This document shows positions 1 through 6,452 of a stretch of 10,857 nucleotides of DNA, in pieces (positions within the stretch are counted from its first letter, which is position 1; each line of letters starts with the position of its first letter). The stretch is from JASLCR01 sp036405515 (GTDB lineage: Bacteria; Patescibacteriota; Saccharimonadia; Saccharimonadales; Saccharimonadaceae). The translations under genes were made by a program, and so were the position numbers. The stretch covers positions 1 through 10,857 of the forward strand of contig DASWXM010000039.1 of NCBI GenBank assembly GCA_036405515.1, read 5' to 3'. A model generated the notes under the pieces. It was not told the DNA's origin. It saw nothing but the letters and a program-made list of their open reading frames with translations, and ran no database searches.

Positions 1-416
1 ACCTCTACAAAGCAGGCTGGGCCAAATATATCATTTTCTCAGGAGCTGCATTTGACGAAGCGTCACCGAGTAATGCAGCGGTCATGAAGCAACAGGCTGT
101 CGATGCCGGTGTGCCAGAGACAAGTATTATTACTGAGGATACTTCGCGCACTACTCATCAGAATGCGGAGCAAACAAGTAAGCTACTGAAAGAATATGGT
201 ATATCACGCCTTATCGTTGTTACGTCACCTTATCATCAGCGACGTGCCGGCTTGGAATTTAAGGCAATTGCAGGTAGCGAGGTGGCTGTCTTAAACCATC
301 CAGCATGGGGTGATCCTGACTGGCAATGGTATTGGTGGGCAACACCGCGTGGTTGGTGGCTTGCCATTGGAGAGCTTGCCAAGGTGGGTGCTACGCACGC
401 GGGAGAAAGTCAGTGA
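1..416 (+). CDS. DUF218/YdcF-like family protein, 3' part only
   Basis: The reading frame is open from base 3 to the TGA at 414-416, so the start lies outside the window. The visible 137 residues show the C-terminal half of a DUF218 (YdcF/SanA-type) domain: a beta-strand ending in FSGAA, then a helix, GVP followed by a TEDTSRTTHQNA motif (family pattern: acidic residue, S, T, T, x, E/Q, N, A), then the strand VVTSPYHQRRA, which matches the family's TSxxHxxRA signature. DUF218 proteins are Rossmann-like, often membrane-anchored, and linked in the literature to envelope functions. Their substrate is not settled, and none can be read from the sequence. The tail (WQWYWWATPRGWW) is unusually tryptophan-rich. 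The stop overlaps the GTG of mnmA, suggesting cotranscription and translational coupling. Family assignment is good; function unknown. Confidence 0.85.
   Translation, partial: LYKAGWAKYIIFSGAAFDEASPSNAAVMKQQAVDAGVPETSIITEDTSRTTHQNAEQTSKLLKEYGISRLIVVTSPYHQRRAGLEFKAIAGSEVAVLNHPAWGDPDWQWYWWATPRGWWLAIGELAKVGATHAGESQ
401..405 (+). promoter_or_regulatory. Shine-Dalgarno site that decides the GTG start of mnmA
   Basis: GGGAG lies 7 nt upstream of the GTG at 413. This supports the GTG over the ATG at 326, which would add 29 residues unlike the family, and over the ATG at 434, which would remove the first beta-strand before the PP-loop. Confidence 0.7.
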
Positions 417-1447
417 CAAAAGTATTTGTCGGCATGAGCGGTGGTGTTGACTCTTCCCTGTCAGCTGCGCTTTTGAAGGAGCAGGGATATGATGTCACGG
501 GTGTCTATATGAAAAACTGGACTCAGGATCTGCCCGGCATGAAATGCCCATGGGCGGATGATCTTGCAGATGCCAAGCGTGTTGCAGTACAGCTTAGTAT
601 TGATTTTAAAGTCTTTGATTTTGAAACTGAATATCGCGATAAAGTTGTCGGCTATATGATTGATGAATATAAGGCGGGTCGTACGCCAAATCCGGATATT
701 ATGTGCAACCAGGAAGTGAAGTTCAAACTCTTTCTTGAGACTTCGCTTGAGCAGGGTGCGGATATGATCGCGACAGGGCATTATGCACGTACGGAAAATG
801 GCAAACTGCTTCAGGCTCGTGATGACAATAAAGATCAGACGTATTTCCTCTATCGGGTAACGAAAGAGGCGCTTTCTAAAAGCCTCTTCCCTCTTGGTAA
901 TTTTACTAAGCCAGAAGTGCGGCAGATGGCCGAAGAGCGAGGTCTGACAACTGCTGGTAAGAAAGAGAGTATGGGAATTTGCTTTGTAGGTCAGATTGGT
1001 ATTCGTGAGTTCCTCTCGCAGTATGTCGAAACGGTACCGGGAGATATTGTCGATAAACAAGCGGGTAAAGTACTTGGTCGGCATGACGGAGCAATTTTCT
1101 ATACACTTGGTCAACGTCACGGACTCGATCTGGGCGGAGGATTGCCATACTATGTGGTTGGAAAAGATATGTCGCAAAATGTTGTTTACGTGTCGCAAAA
1201 TATCCAAGATGAAGATATTTGGCGACGCTTGATAACTGTATCAGATATTCACTGGATCGGTGAGCGGCTCGACAGCACTGCCGAGCTGCAAGTTCGTATC
1301 CGCCACCGTGCCCCACTCGTCAGCGCAAGACTACTCGGCGATACTCTTGAATTAAACGAGCCCCAGCGTGCAGTCACGCCAGGGCAGTCGGTGGTGCTAT
1401 ATCACGGCGACGAGTGTGTTGGTGGTGCTATCGTCGTCGCCGCGTAA
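413..1447 (+). CDS. mnmA: tRNA-specific 2-thiouridylase MnmA (TrmU)
   Basis: MnmA activates C2 of the wobble uridine (U34) in tRNA-Lys, tRNA-Glu and tRNA-Gln with ATP and inserts sulfur to give 2-thiouridine, in the cytoplasm. With the GTG start the protein is 344 residues, close to the usual 350-370. It shows the PP-loop pyrophosphatase motif SGGVDSS at residues 9-15, the GVYMKNW segment, the NPDIMCNQEVKF motif with catalytic Cys98, ATGHYAR for tRNA/ATP contact, DQTYFLY, and the second catalytic cysteine, Cys190, in MGICFVGQ. These are followed by the central domain (FYTLGQRHGL, near residues 225-235) and the C-terminal beta-barrel. Both cysteines needed for persulfide/disulfide chemistry are present, so the enzyme should be active. 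The start overlaps the upstream stop (GTGA). No cysteine desulfurase is visible in the window. The gene converges with the surface-protein gene, only 12 nt away. Confidence 0.96.
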   Translation: MTKVFVGMSGGVDSSLSAALLKEQGYDVTGVYMKNWTQDLPGMKCPWADDLADAKRVAVQLSIDFKVFDFETEYRDKVVGYMIDEYKAGRTPNPDIMCNQEVKFKLFLETSLEQGADMIATGHYARTENGKLLQARDDNKDQTYFLYRVTKEALSKSLFPLGNFTKPEVRQMAEERGLTTAGKKESMGICFVGQIGIREFLSQYVETVPGDIVDKQAGKVLGRHDGAIFYTLGQRHGLDLGGGLPYYVVGKDMSQNVVYVSQNIQDEDIWRRLITVSDIHWIGERLDSTAELQVRIRHRAPLVSARLLGDTLELNEPQRAVTPGQSVVLYHGDECVGGAIVVAA

Positions 1448-1461
1448 GTCTTTGGGTTTTT
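1405..1461 (+). terminator. Candidate hairpin at the mnmA 3' end
   Basis: CGGCGACGA (1405-1413) and TCGTCGCCG (1434-1442) form a perfect 9-bp GC-rich stem with a 20-nt loop, ending just before the mnmA stop. A T-run (GGGTTTTTATT) follows about 13 nt later. The gap between stem and T-run makes this a poor match to a classical intrinsic terminator. It may instead act as a 3'-end barrier between the convergent genes. Confidence 0.35.
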
Positions 1462-3343
1462 ATTGTTCGAATTTTCGTCGTGTAACGTAGAGGGCGCCGT
1501 AGGCAAGCGTTACGACCATTAGTGCAAAGATCGATGCTGCGCTGCCAGTGCTAGCCTGTGGTAGCTGGCTCACTACGCCGGTGTCTGGTGCTGAAGGTAC
1601 TTCCGGTGCCTTTGGTGGGTTGTGGTTACCTTTACCAGGTGTTGGGCAAGTAAAGTTGTATTCTGCGCTAGCTGAGCCTGTTGCGAGTGGTGGATTAACA
1701 GCTACTGTGTCTTCAAGTAATGCGACAGATGGTACTTCTACCTCGGTATGTCGCCAAGCTGAGAGCGTTGCAGTGTTAGTTGCTTTGCAGGCACGCATAT
1801 CATCGACTGATAGCGCAGTTGTTACGTCTTCTGAATGAGACTGACCAGCGGCAAGGCTATCAATTGTGATCGTGAGATCCAAGTCTTTGATTTCAACTTC
1901 AAAAGATTCATTAAGATCAACGTTGCCATTGTTTGTTACGGTGATGGTCCAGGTGATCCTATCACCTACAGTGACCACGCCATTTTTATCTGTGTCTTCG
2001 TATGACTTGAATTCTTTCTTGATTTCAAGACAACTTTCATTAGTAAAGTCGTTCTGGTCAAATGTCCATTCGGTAGCTGCGTCTTCATTGATTACGTAAC
2101 CTACTTCTGCTTCGGCGGTTACGACAAGTTCTTCACCCGTAAATGGTACGAATCCTGCCTCGGTAGCTTCACCGTTAACCTTGTAGATTACTCCTGCAGT
2201 TTCTGGAATCTGTACACCATCCTGATCGTCATAGCAGAAATCAATTGCGGTTGGTTCGCCTGGTGTAACTACAGTTACATAGTTGCAATCATTCTCAAGC
2301 ATTGCTTGGCCGATTGTAGTCCAGTTCTGTCCATTATGGTCACCGACTGGCGGGATGATGTCACCCCATTCGATGTGGTCATCTTTAAGACCTTGGGCAA
2401 CTTCTTCACTTGAGGCGATTGGGCCTTGGTGTTCGCCATAGTGGTCGGCCTCATTGCCACTATTACCAGCGACGCCATCAACCGCTTCTTCACTCACTGT
2501 AATCTTTACGTATGGATTATTTACGGCGTCTGTACGGTGACAGATAGTCACTTTACATTCTTGGTCGGTGAGAGTTTTAGTCCATGTTGCAGTGCCGTCT
2601 TGGCTGAGAACATAGTCGGTACCGGTGATATCGAGGACGTAGTTGTCAGCCGCAGTTGCTGTTACTGCCCACGTTGTGCCTGTATGTGAAACACTGTAGC
2701 TAATACCTTCGCTATTTGCTGGGACGATAACATCATCGTTATCTGTGCCACAAAAGTCGGAAACTACTGGTGTCTGAGGTTGAACGGGTGTGTCTTCGAC
2801 TGGACAAGCAACATTATTGTCTATCAAAATCCATGAAGATGTGCCAGTAAGTATGTATCCCGGGTTAGCTGTGGCGGTTACGGTGTTGCTGTTATTTACC
2901 CAGCCGCTTTGTGAATAAGTAACTCCTGTTGTTTCTGCGAGTGTAACTACATCATTGTTCGCACCGCATACTGGAGTGGTCGTTGGGGCCATTGCGGATA
3001 CTGACCAATTTGTGTTTGGTGCTGGACAGTCTGTATCTCGGTCTGGGGCACTGGCACCGTCATCCCATGCAATAACCAAGGAACGGCCCTGAGCGTCAGT
3101 AAACTGGTCTCCAAGCTGGTAATTGCCTGCGTCAACGCTTATAGGGTTTTTACCACTCTTGAATTCTTCATCTACTCCTGGAGTGCCTTTGTATTTACAC
3201 ACCCACACCTTGTCAAAGCTTGCGCTTGGGTCGGTATTATACGCTGATGCAGCAGGGGCACTATAAAGCTGAACGAGCCCGCTAGAAAATACTGCTAGGA
3301 ACAATGCCAAGCCGATTCTAAATGTCCTTGATAGTTTTGACAT
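1460..3343 (-). CDS. Secreted multidomain surface protein with C-terminal membrane anchor
   Basis: This is a 627-residue exported protein. The start is the ATG at 3343, with GGAGAAAGG 9 nt upstream; an in-frame ATG 24 nt earlier would cover that site. Residues 1-34 form a signal peptide (basic N-terminus, hydrophobic core, likely cut after PAASA). Then follow: a KVWVCKYKGTPGVDE domain (about 45-106); a beta-rich repeat beginning CGANND (126-180); a second, FCGTDNDD (197-263); a domain with ICHRT, NPY, WGDIIPP and GQNW (264-353); a third copy of the repeat, FCYDDQDG (369-438); and a DUF11-like domain with ITWTITVTNNGNV (about 440-566). The C-terminus has a Pro/Gly/His linker, APDTG (585-589), LPQASTG (594-600), a hydrophobic helix (602-620) and TRRKFEQ. 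This layout resembles sortase-anchored proteins, though neither motif is exactly LPXTG. A role in host or surface contact is inferred. The gene faces both mnmA and alaS, and its ligand is unknown. Confidence 0.85.
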   Translation of the reverse strand: MSKLSRTFRIGLALFLAVFSSGLVQLYSAPAASAYNTDPSASFDKVWVCKYKGTPGVDEEFKSGKNPISVDAGNYQLGDQFTDAQGRSLVIAWDDGASAPDRDTDCPAPNTNWSVSAMAPTTTPVCGANNDVVTLAETTGVTYSQSGWVNNSNTVTATANPGYILTGTSSWILIDNNVACPVEDTPVQPQTPVVSDFCGTDNDDVIVPANSEGISYSVSHTGTTWAVTATAADNYVLDITGTDYVLSQDGTATWTKTLTDQECKVTICHRTDAVNNPYVKITVSEEAVDGVAGNSGNEADHYGEHQGPIASSEEVAQGLKDDHIEWGDIIPPVGDHNGQNWTTIGQAMLENDCNYVTVVTPGEPTAIDFCYDDQDGVQIPETAGVIYKVNGEATEAGFVPFTGEELVVTAEAEVGYVINEDAATEWTFDQNDFTNESCLEIKKEFKSYEDTDKNGVVTVGDRITWTITVTNNGNVDLNESFEVEIKDLDLTITIDSLAAGQSHSEDVTTALSVDDMRACKATNTATLSAWRHTEVEVPSVALLEDTVAVNPPLATGSASAEYNFTCPTPGKGNHNPPKAPEVPSAPDTGVVSQLPQASTGSAASIFALMVVTLAYGALYVTRRKFEQ

Positions 3344-3352
3344 GAGTACATG

Positions 3353-3361
3353 CCTTTCTCC
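3353..3361 (-). promoter_or_regulatory. Strong Shine-Dalgarno site of the surface-protein gene
   Basis: On the minus strand GGAGAAAGG lies 9 nt before the ATG at 3343. It fixes the start and is the strongest ribosome-binding site in the window. Confidence 0.75.
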
Positions 3362-3365
3362 CACC

Positions 3366-3390
3366 ACAGTTACGTTACTTTAACTGTTAA
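3366..3390 (-). promoter_or_regulatory. Inverted repeats in the surface-protein leader (operator or leader hairpin)
   Basis: ACAGTTA (3366-3372) and TAACTGT (3381-3387) form a 7-bp inverted repeat with an 8-nt spacer. It overlaps the 11-bp palindrome TTAACTGTTAA (3380-3390) and a GTTACGTTAC direct repeat (3369-3378). The cluster lies between the predicted transcription start and the ribosome-binding site. It could be a repressor site or an RNA hairpin next to the Shine-Dalgarno sequence. No regulator can be named. Confidence 0.4.
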
Positions 3391-3398
3391 GTCTGTTT

Positions 3399-3430
3399 AT
3401 TATGTATACGCCTATTTTACAGACTGTCAA
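3399..3430 (-). promoter_or_regulatory. Predicted sigma70-type promoter of the surface-protein gene
   Basis: Reading the minus strand, a perfect TTGACA (3430-3425) is followed after 16 nt by TATACA (3408-3403); CATAAT (3404-3399) is an alternative -10 at 20-nt spacing. Either implies a start near 3390-3397 and a leader of about 50 nt containing the inverted repeats and the ribosome-binding site. Confidence 0.6.
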
Positions 3431-3500
3431 TAATATTTTATAAACATTAACACTTTGACCTCTGATATAAAATATGTAATTATATCTTTTTGCTAATGGT

Positions 3501-3522
3501 AAAAATAGCTGAAAAATAGCTG
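3501..3522. repeat. Tandem 11-bp repeat, AAAAATAGCTG x2
   Basis: Two exact consecutive copies occupy 3501-3511 and 3512-3522. The A-tracts are spaced about one helical turn apart, which favours DNA bending, and each copy contains AGCT. Imperfect arms (ATTATATCTTTT at 3479-3490 and AAAAGGATAAT at 3525-3535) flank the pair. The repeat lies between the divergent surface-protein and alaS promoters, about 70 nt upstream of the alaS -10. A protein-binding or bending role is inferred. Confidence 0.6.
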
Positions 3523-3589
3523 ACAAAAGGATAATTTTATATTAGTTCGGTGCTAGAAAGGTCGTAAGAGTGCTATGGTTTTTCCTCTC

Positions 3590-3598
3590 TGTTATAAT
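3590..3598 (+). promoter_or_regulatory. Extended -10 promoter immediately upstream of alaS
   Basis: TGTTATAAT (3590-3598) is a perfect extended -10 element (TGN-TATAAT). No good -35 box lies 17 nt upstream, as is common for extended -10 promoters. Transcription would begin near 3605, only 1-2 nt before the alaS ATG, giving an essentially leaderless mRNA. The GGAGAG (3599-3604) just before the ATG would then not be transcribed. Arms CTCTC (3585-3589) and GAGAG (3600-3604) flank the -10. Confidence 0.6.
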
Positions 3599-3606
3599 GG
3601 AGAGCA

Positions 3607-5502
3607 ATGAATGCTCAAGAAATCCGCAACGCTTACATAAAATTTTTCGAAGATCGCAGCCACGTGACGATTAAGCGCGCCCCGCTTGTCTTAAAAGATG
3701 ATCCGACGACACTCTTTACCGGCAGCGGCATGCAACCGATGATTCCGTACTTGCTTGGTGAACCTCACCCGCAGGGGCAGCGCATTGTTGATTCACAGGC
3801 TTGCCTGCGTGCACAAGATATCGAAGACGTGGGCGATAACCGCCATACGACCTTTTTTGAAATGCTGGGCAACTGGAGTATGGGCGATTACTTCAAGGAT
3901 CAGCAGATTGAATGGATCGCAGAATTTTTGTTTGACGTTGTGGGTCTTGACGCGAGCAAGGTATATGTTTCATGTTATATCGGCAATGAGAAATACGGTA
4001 TACCACGAGATGAAGAGGCGATTGCATTATGGACGAAGGTATTCACCGATCGGGGTATCGAGGCAAAAGTCGTTGAGGTCGGTTCAGCCGAAAATGGCGA
4101 CAAGCATGGCATGCAAGGTGGACGGATCTTCCTTTATGATGGCAAAGAGAACTGGTGGAGCCGTAACGGCAATGAAGAGAATACGCCAATTGGCGACCCA
4201 TGTGGCCCCGATAGTGAGATGTTTTATGATTTTGGTGAGGCTGCGCATGATCCGAGCTTTGGTGAACCGCACCCTGCAAGCGATTCTGGTCGGTTTATGG
4301 AAATTGGTAACAATGTATTTATGGCGTACAAGAAAGTTGCCGAGGGTGAATTCGAACTCCTTGATAAACCAAATATCGATCATGGGTCCGGGCTTGAGCG
4401 TATTGCGGCCGCCAAAATCGACAATCCTGATGTATTCCGCATTAGCTTGATGTGGCCGATTATCGAAAAGCTCGAGCAGCTGAGCGGTAAGAAATATGAA
4501 GCACATACCAACGCGATGCGCGTAATTGCTGATCATCTGCGCGCCGCGACGTTCTTGGCAGTTGATGGCTGCGCGCCAAGTAACAAGGAGCAAGGCTATG
4601 TGATGCGCCGTCTGCTTCGCCGTGCGATTCGTTTTGCGTTTGAGCTAGGCGTTGAGCAGAACTTCTTTGAGGAAATCGTGCCGGTGATCGCCGATCTTTA
4701 CATCAATGATTTTCCGGAAGTTGCCGAGCAGCGCGATGAGGTGATCGCGGTACTCGTAAAGGAAGAAAAAGTCTTCCGCCAGACACTGCGAAAAGGTCTC
4801 AGGCAGCTTGAGAAATTCGCCGAAGAGGGGCTGACGGGCACGGAATTATTTACTCTCTATGACACATATGGATTCCCAGTAGAACTCTCTACCGAAGAAG
4901 CGTTCAAGCAAGATTTGAAACTTTCTGAAAACTGGCGTGAGGAATTTAATAGCAAGATGGCCGAACAGCGCGCTCGTTCACAAACTGCAGCTAAAGGTAT
5001 CTTTAAAGGTGGCCTTGGTGGGCAGACCTTGCAGCACAAGAAATATCACACTGCTACTCACCTGATGTATCAGGCACTTCGTGATGTACTTGGTGATCAT
5101 GTAGTACAACGTGGCTCAAATATTACCGAAGAACGTCTGCGCTTTGACTTTTCTCATCCGGAAAAAGTGACTCGAGAGCAGCTCGACCAGGTGGAGGAAA
5201 TCGTCAACCGCGAAATTGCAAAAGACTTGCAAGTCTCCTTTGCCGAATATCCGACCGAAGAGGCAACTGGTCCGCTCGGTGCGTTAGGCCAATTTGGTGA
5301 CCGCTACGGTGATACGGTAAAGGTCTATAGCATGAAAGATCAGAATTCACCCGAAGACGAACGGCCATTCAGTTTTGAGATCTGCGGCGGTCCGCATGTT
5401 GATCATACATTGCAGCTTTTTGAGGATGGTAAGAAGTTTAAGATTACCAAAGAAGAGGCATCAAGCGCTGGTGTCAGGCGTATCAAAGCCATCTTGGTCT
5501 AG
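3607..5502 (+). CDS. alaS: Alanyl-tRNA synthetase, compact form
   Basis: This class II synthetase charges tRNA-Ala with alanine. It is 631 residues, against about 870-880 in most bacteria. The catalytic domain is intact: TGSGMQPMIPYLLG near 38-51, class II motif 2 in RHTTFFEMLGNW (79-90), NIDHGSGLERI with motif 3 (256-266), and the helical tRNA-recognition region including EQGYVMRRLLRRAIR. The editing centre is kept in part: HTATH at 481-485 and CGGPH at 593-597 supply the zinc-binding His/His/Cys/His set that clears mischarged Ser- and Gly-tRNA. The beta-barrel of about 100 residues that normally precedes HxxxH is reduced to a short KGIFKGGLGG linker, and the protein ends right after GVRRIKA, so the C-Ala (DHHA1/oligomerisation) domain is absent. 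I recall this short architecture from other Patescibacteria. The 3' end overlaps the convergent gene by 42 nt. Confidence 0.96.
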   Translation: MNAQEIRNAYIKFFEDRSHVTIKRAPLVLKDDPTTLFTGSGMQPMIPYLLGEPHPQGQRIVDSQACLRAQDIEDVGDNRHTTFFEMLGNWSMGDYFKDQQIEWIAEFLFDVVGLDASKVYVSCYIGNEKYGIPRDEEAIALWTKVFTDRGIEAKVVEVGSAENGDKHGMQGGRIFLYDGKENWWSRNGNEENTPIGDPCGPDSEMFYDFGEAAHDPSFGEPHPASDSGRFMEIGNNVFMAYKKVAEGEFELLDKPNIDHGSGLERIAAAKIDNPDVFRISLMWPIIEKLEQLSGKKYEAHTNAMRVIADHLRAATFLAVDGCAPSNKEQGYVMRRLLRRAIRFAFELGVEQNFFEEIVPVIADLYINDFPEVAEQRDEVIAVLVKEEKVFRQTLRKGLRQLEKFAEEGLTGTELFTLYDTYGFPVELSTEEAFKQDLKLSENWREEFNSKMAEQRARSQTAAKGIFKGGLGGQTLQHKKYHTATHLMYQALRDVLGDHVVQRGSNITEERLRFDFSHPEKVTREQLDQVEEIVNREIAKDLQVSFAEYPTEEATGPLGALGQFGDRYGDTVKVYSMKDQNSPEDERPFSFEICGGPHVDHTLQLFEDGKKFKITKEEASSAGVRRIKAILV

Positions 5503-6432
5503 GCTTTGATTATCAACCTGCAATTCTTTAACGTAAGAAAGAGTTGACTGGATCGCCTTGATGATGTCATTGACACGCTGTACCATGCCGCTATCGGGTT
5601 CTAGTTTCTTCGGCTCCCGACTATCATTTGTTTCAAGATAAAACTGAATACCTGTATGGAAGTCATCGAGGCTCATGCGTGCGACAATCTTTCGCCATGA
5701 TTCTATGGGATTCCCATTGAGAATGGATATATCCTTGTGGATAAATTGATTTATTTCGACCCAGGAGATTCGCTCATCAATCCATTGGGTCTCAACTTCA
5801 TACTCTTCATTGTCTATGGGGATACGATAGGATAACTCTTGAATAGTAGTTGCCCCTCTTGACTCTCGTAGAACATCTTGAATATATCGAGATTCATCGT
5901 AGTCCTGCGGGTCTTTTACTTCCACGCCTGCAGGGTCAAACGGCTGTGACAGTAATGACTTTATAAATGTTGTCACTTCAGCTGACGGGACTGAGATCTT
6001 GTACCGGGGCGGATCACTCATCATTGCTCGTGGTCCAAATTGTGAAGTAAGCTGCATGATTTCGCCCTCAAATGGCCGGTCTTTTTCGCAGTACTCGGGT
6101 CTGCTTAGTTGAGCTATCCATCCATTATCAAACGACAGTCGAAGCACAAGGCTTGTGCGGCCGCTGCCTTCTAAATGTTCATATGTTACCGAAACATCCA
6201 TCAAGTCTTCTTGGATATTTTTAAATACCTCAGGTATACGAAGTAGGTCCGGATAAAGTGAGTTGCTTAGTAGATATTCTTGCGAGCTTTGGTGGGGAGG
6301 TTGATCCTGCGTAGCGATTTGTGCTACAAGCTCCATTGCAGAGAGCAATACTTCGCTTCTTAAACGAAGTTCCTCGTATTGCGGACTCTTTGGAGTTTCA
6401 TCGTACTCAGATGGCCGATCGTGCTCGTACAT
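5461..6432 (-). CDS. Hypothetical soluble protein, 323 residues
   Basis: I do not recognise this family. The ORF is long, uninterrupted, has its own promoter-like sequence and is in the space between alaS and the ATPase gene, so it is probably real. The protein is acidic, without signal peptide or transmembrane segment, and so likely cytoplasmic. The N-terminal 20 residues and the last 15 are polar and probably disordered. Between them are a helix (about 20-42), alternating beta/loop segments (about 78-150), and a region with SYRIPIDNEEYEVETQWID (200-219) that reads as strand-rich. A final helix spans about 282-306. One cysteine (Cys115) is present. No catalytic motif is evident. The ATG has no Shine-Dalgarno sequence: the upstream bases are almost only A and T. 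Its last 13 codons and stop lie on the opposite strand of the alaS 3' end. Possibly lineage-specific. Confidence 0.75.
   Translation of the reverse strand: MYEHDRPSEYDETPKSPQYEELRLRSEVLLSAMELVAQIATQDQPPHQSSQEYLLSNSLYPDLLRIPEVFKNIQEDLMDVSVTYEHLEGSGRTSLVLRLSFDNGWIAQLSRPEYCEKDRPFEGEIMQLTSQFGPRAMMSDPPRYKISVPSAEVTTFIKSLLSQPFDPAGVEVKDPQDYDESRYIQDVLRESRGATTIQELSYRIPIDNEEYEVETQWIDERISWVEINQFIHKDISILNGNPIESWRKIVARMSLDDFHTGIQFYLETNDSREPKKLEPDSGMVQRVNDIIKAIQSTLSYVKELQVDNQSLDQDGFDTPDTSA
5482..5510. other. Perfect 9-bp inverted repeat at the alaS / hypothetical-gene overlap
   Basis: ATCAAAGCC (5482-5490) and GGCTTTGAT (5502-5510) flank an 11-nt loop that includes the alaS stop. The same hairpin forms in both transcripts: over the alaS stop, and in the last codons of the minus-strand gene. 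Neither side has a U-tract, so it is not a classical intrinsic terminator. It may mark or stabilise both mRNA 3' ends. Confidence 0.5.
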
Positions 6433-6452
6433 ATTTATATTTTAACATAAAA

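Noticed and set aside
461..1207. 248-codon minus-strand ORF opposite mnmA
   Set aside because: It lies wholly within the well-supported mnmA gene, and its translation is low in family-like motifs and rich in Ile/Arg/His/Cys, as expected of an antisense frame.
3368..3606. Possible T-box or other tRNA-sensing leader before alaS
   Set aside because: No specifier stem, T-box TGGNACCGCG-like bulge or terminator is visible, and the promoter lies directly at the start codon.
3755..4450. 231-codon plus-strand ORF inside alaS
   Set aside because: It is a +1 shadow of the conserved AlaRS catalytic domain; the translation shows no domain and has atypical composition.
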